NCBI RefSeq assembly: GCF_036373705.1
Contig: NW_027102664.1
Location: 248,001 to 312,000, forward strand
DNA length: 64,000 bases
Source: Amia ocellicauda
Lineage: Eukaryota; Chordata; Actinopteri; Amiiformes; Amiidae
Direction: 5' to 3'
A program made the position numbers and the translations under genes. Of this stretch, positions 63,297 to 64,000 are shown one piece after another. Numbering within the stretch: the stretch's first letter is position 1; every line of letters begins with the position of its first letter. Under the pieces are notes generated by a model, which saw only the letters and a list, made by a program, of their open reading frames with translations, did no database searches and was not told the DNA's origin.

Positions 63297-64000
63297 ATGT
63301 CCGGAAACAACATCAGCGACTTCGATTTAAACGAGTTTTTAGGCAAGTCTTCAGATTCTTTTCATTGACTCAGAGCGTGTTGTGTGCATGTATTGTAAAT
63401 AAGGCTATAACATCTGTTTTAAGTTTTGTAAAATTATTTTTCAGCCAGTCAACAGGAGTTAATTCCAAACGCTGAGGAGATCATCTGGAACAACGACGGT
63501 AAGATTTTTGTGTTTGCGCTCATGGGTTCTTATGTATGGGTGTGTGTGGTTTTGAAGCGGCTCATTAGAGTTATGAAAACGTTTTAATATATATTAATGC
63601 CGGTCTCTTTAATTACACAGAAACTATCGAAAGGCCTGTGATTAATGTCTCGACCAAGAGAAGTGGTTGTCCCTAGACAGGCTGTCTGCCGACCGGGTAA
63701 GAACTAAACCCCTGTTTGTTTGTATAACGTTTCTGTAAGATGTTTGAGTCCAGTTTTGTTAATTTTAAAAAAATTATCCTGTCTAACAGTATTAAGAAAC
63801 GTGGTTCGAGACAACGAAAGGCCTTCCACATCGAGGGCTTGTTTCGTTTTACCTTCGAGAACCGTAACCTTTCAAGAATCTGAAAGGCCGTCAGCCCCGG
63901 TATCTGATAGCTGTGAGTATATGTCTGCAGCCTGTAAGAGGTTAAAGCTTTTTATAAAGCGGTGTGGTTAAAGGTTAAACATGTCTCTTACCTTCACAGC
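63297..64000 (+). pseudogene. Seven-exon gene, copy E, partial and frameshifted
   Basis: Exons 63297-63342, 63445-63498, 63621-63696 and 63790-63912, then one base of exon 5 at the window edge. Exon 3 lacks the same 8 bp as in copy D, which shifts the frame. All splice junctions visible here are kept. Confidence 0.58.

Larger units (their letters stand above)
61997..64000 (+). mobile_element. Polinton/adintovirus copy E, left end only
   Basis: Left TIR, left non-coding region and the first exons of the spliced gene. The window ends at the start of exon 5, so the array continues beyond it. Confidence 0.93.

Overview
The window is eukaryotic nuclear DNA, most likely from a fish or another non-mammalian vertebrate. 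The evidence for a vertebrate is a cluster of tRNA-Val genes (anticodons AAC and CAC) that nearly match the vertebrate consensus, spliceosomal introns and AATAAA signals. The species cannot be fixed from the sequence. Most of the window is a head-to-tail array of five copies of one Maverick/Polinton element (the group also called adintoviruses). I name the copies A (1-5255, right part only), B (9387-24900, right end lost), C (25140-40813), D (43647-59166) and E (61997-64000, left end only). C and D run from terminus to terminus (15.67 and 15.52 kb). They carry 185-bp terminal inverted repeats that start AGTAGATAGTAGGG. Every preserved terminus is flanked by the same 6-bp target duplication, CTTATG.

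Layout of one element, left to right. First comes the left TIR and about 1.1 kb of non-coding DNA with simple repeats and a TATA box. Next, on the + strand, are a seven-exon gene of unknown function, an acidic ORF that looks like the N-terminal part of PolB, a protein-primed family B DNA polymerase, an A32-type packaging ATPase, a small basic protein and a 247-aa conserved protein. A short convergent poly(A) region follows. On the - strand, read from the right end inwards, are a right-end protein with an acidic tail, a protein with a CxxC/HPSQ motif, a small ORF with weak BCL-2-like features, a chromodomain integrase, a penton-like minor capsid protein, a pVI/pX-like basic protein, the double-jelly-roll major capsid protein and an adenain-like protease. 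Together these give integration (integrase), self-primed replication (PolB), packaging (ATPase) and virion assembly and maturation (capsid proteins, protease).

The spacers between copies (5262-9380, 24901-25133, 40820-43640, 59173-61990) are a tandem array of tRNA-Val units with (GAT)n/(GTT)n microsatellites. The spacers contain four unoccupied versions of the insertion site. The simplest history is one integration next to a tRNA-Val-CAC gene, followed by amplification of the occupied unit with its host flanks, not five separate insertions. A constant offset of about 18.35 kb between matching points of C/D and D/E marks the newest duplication.

No complete gene set is intact. PolB carries an in-frame TAA and a frame break shared by B, C and D, and the penton gene has a frame break in A-D, so the founder was probably already damaged. 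Other lesions are distributed in conflicting ways among copies, which suggests gene conversion or unequal exchange. Several genes remain open in at least one copy: integrase in A, C and D; protease and ATPase in C and D.
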